Shown piece after piece: positions 5,726 to 6,165 of a stretch of DNA of 6,165 bases. A program made the position numbers and the translations under genes. The notes beneath the pieces are model-generated. The model ran no database searches. It worked only from the letters and a program-made list of their open reading frames with translations, and was not told the DNA's origin. Source of the DNA: an uncultured Oscillospiraceae bacterium (GTDB lineage Bacteria > Bacillota > Clostridia > Oscillospirales > Acutalibacteraceae); contig URQJ01000115.1 of the NCBI GenBank assembly GCA_900549945.1, positions 1-6,165 of the forward strand, read 5' to 3'. The stretch's first letter is position 1, and each line of letters starts with the position of its first letter.

Positions 5726-5765
5726 AGCGCGCGGCGCAGGCTCACGGGGCCGCGTGCGCTTTTTT
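5726..5765 (+). terminator. Rightward terminator-like hairpin in the cotransporter leader
   Basis: AGCGC (5726-5730) pairs with GCGCT (5756-5760), continuing as GCGGC (5731-5735) with GCCGC (5749-5753) past a 2-nt bulge. On the plus strand it runs into six Ts (5760-5765). No plus-strand gene precedes it, so if active it would stop antisense transcription entering from the right-hand end of the cotransporter gene. On the minus strand it is just a second stem in the leader RNA. Confidence 0.35.
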
Positions 5766-5780
5766 CCGTTCTGCGGGCGC

Positions 5781-5828
5781 AAAAAAACGGCCCGGCCCGA
5801 TCTCGTCGAGTGAGATCGGGCTGTGCCG
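5781..5828 (-). terminator. Leader terminator / attenuator upstream of the cotransporter gene
   Basis: Nine perfect pairs (CCCGATCTC 5796-5804 with 5812-5820) extend by G-C, G-U and C-G, one mismatch, then four more pairs (5788-5791 with 5825-5828), giving about 16 bp with a 7-nt loop. On the minus strand it is followed directly by seven Ts (5781-5787), a textbook intrinsic terminator. It lies between the only good promoter and the cotransporter start codon, and starts 2 nt after the stop codon of the 13-codon leader ORF. On the plus strand the following CTTTATT is a weaker tail, so a bidirectional role is possible. Confidence 0.78.
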
Positions 5829-5830
5829 CT

Positions 5831-5872
5831 TTATTCCGTTGCGTGCGCGGAGGTTGCCGCAGAAACGCCCAT
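5831..5872 (-). CDS. 13-residue leader peptide ORF (MGVSAATSAHATE)
   Basis: ATG followed by 12 codons and TAA, on the minus strand. AAAGGAAG at 5881-5888 lies 8 nt upstream, as good a ribosome binding site as any in the window, and the perfect-consensus promoter at 5936-5964 would start the transcript about 57 nt upstream. The peptide is Ala/Ser/Thr-rich and has no run of one amino acid, so classical amino-acid-starvation attenuation is not evident. The stop codon almost touches the terminator stem: a ribosome halted near the end would cover the 5' half of that stem and favour read-through into the cotransporter gene. Translation is inferred from signals only; a 13-codon ORF alone would prove nothing. 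Confidence 0.5.
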   Translation of the reverse strand: MGVSAATSAHATE

Positions 5873-5935
5873 TATTCTGTCTTCCTTTACAAAGCTCGCT
5901 TGTTTTGCCTTTTGTTTTACTTCCTTTTTACTTTG

Positions 5936-5964
5936 ATTATAGGAAAAGCGCGCGGCAGTGTCAA
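5936..5964 (-). promoter_or_regulatory. Perfect consensus sigma-A promoter, leftward
   Basis: On the minus strand TTGACA (5959-5964), a 17-bp spacer and TATAAT (5936-5941) match the sigma-A consensus at every position. Transcription should start near 5929 and yield a leader of about 258 nt ahead of the cotransporter, or a terminated RNA of about 150 nt. The -35 box is followed upstream by GTTTTCAAAAC (5968-5978), a short palindrome that might be an operator. Confidence 0.85.
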
Positions 5965-5995
5965 TGTGTTTTCAAAACTTTACATAGATTTAACA

Positions 5996-6025
5996 TTGCA
6001 GGAACCTCCCTTTTCGTGGTACACT
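5996..6025 (+). promoter_or_regulatory. Rightward extended -10 promoter
   Basis: TTGCAG (5996-6001), 18 bp, then TACACT (6020-6025) preceded by TGG (6017-6019), which gives an extended -10 element. The start should be near 6032, leaving about 36 nt before the GTG at 6068. It is back to back with the leftward promoter, with 31 bp between the -35 boxes. Confidence 0.6.
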
Positions 6026-6067
6026 AAGCACAGGAAACGGAATTCAAAACGGAAGGAGAGGCTTCGT

Positions 6068-6154
6068 GTGAAAAATACGTTTTCACACACGATTTGTGTC
6101 TTTGCCGCGGCGAGCAAAGCGGCAATCGGCTTCGCCGACCGGCACAAAAAATAA
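6068..6154 (+). CDS. Small 28-residue ORF, possible leader peptide for a gene beyond the window
   Basis: A GTG start gives a 28-residue peptide beginning MKNTFSHTICVFAAASKAAI and ending ADRHKK, then TAA. AAGGAG at 6053-6058 is 9 nt upstream and a promoter lies at 5996-6025. The GTG sits in a perfect 9-bp stem (GTGTGAAAA 6066-6074 with 6080-6088, 5-nt loop), and two more stems follow within the ORF (6102-6108 with 6119-6125; TCGGC 6126-6130 with 6134-6138). The peptide is basic at its end with a modest hydrophobic centre; it is too short for a domain. I do not recognise the family. It could be a real small protein, or an upstream ORF whose translation controls the next gene. A new ribosome binding site begins at its stop codon. 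Confidence 0.5.
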   Translation: MKNTFSHTICVFAAASKAAIGFADRHKK

Positions 6155-6163
6155 GGAATGGTG
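6153..6163 (+). promoter_or_regulatory. Ribosome binding site of the next gene, cut by the window edge
   Basis: AAGGAATGGTG overlaps the TAA of the 28-codon ORF. The ATG at 6158 is too close to AAGGA to be its start, so the expected start codon lies just past 6165. This arrangement would allow translational coupling to the small ORF. Confidence 0.35.
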
Positions 6164-6165
6164 AT

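Noticed and set aside
5769..5863. Antiterminator pairing of TTCTGCGG in the leader ORF with CCGCAGAA beyond the U-tract
   Set aside because: The 8-bp complement is real, but the downstream half is made only after the polymerase has passed the terminator, so it could not prevent termination.

Overview
The window looks like chromosomal DNA from a GC-rich member of the Clostridia, probably a gut Oscillospirales-type bacterium. This rests on the strong AAGGAG-type ribosome binding sites, the consensus sigma-A promoters, a DUF4317 protein (a family I know mainly from Clostridia), and short GC-rich intergenic repeats. No 16S or other taxonomic marker is present, so the placement is an inference.

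Layout from left to right. Positions 2-571 hold the 3' part of a TIM-barrel sugar isomerase/epimerase-like gene (+), closed by a hairpin terminator. Positions 774-1931 hold a complete DUF4317 gene (+). Positions 1979-2257 form a dense regulatory island. A near-consensus promoter points left and would drive a short RNA of about 170-180 nt that ends at its own terminator. Two matching operator-like palindromes flank the promoter core. A small XRE-type repressor gene (2258-2497, +) points right. Its last 8 bp overlap the end of a convergent nitroreductase-family gene (2490-2987, -). A GNAT acetyltransferase (3156-3668, +) is divergent from the nitroreductase. Positions 3669-4009 carry no gene; they hold a 51-bp near-identical repeat pair, a probable terminator for the GNAT gene, and other foldable sequence.

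Positions 4010-5671 (-) encode a Na+/phosphate cotransporter with a C-terminal PhoU domain. Its only convincing promoter is a perfect TTGACA-17-TATAAT at 5936-5964, about 265 bp upstream of the start codon. Between promoter and gene lie a 13-codon leader ORF with a good ribosome binding site and, 2 nt after its stop codon, a long hairpin followed by seven U residues. This has the form of ribosome-mediated transcription attenuation. Facing right from the same divergent region, an extended -10 promoter precedes a 28-codon GTG-start ORF whose start codon lies in a perfect 9-bp stem, followed by what looks like the ribosome binding site of a gene beyond the window edge.

The protein-coding genes are mostly ordinary, single-gene units. 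The candidates for undescribed biology are regulatory: the XRE repressor with the divergent small RNA under shared operators, and the leader peptide/terminator in front of the phosphate transporter with a second small ORF divergent from it. Everything about regulation here is inferred from sequence signals only.
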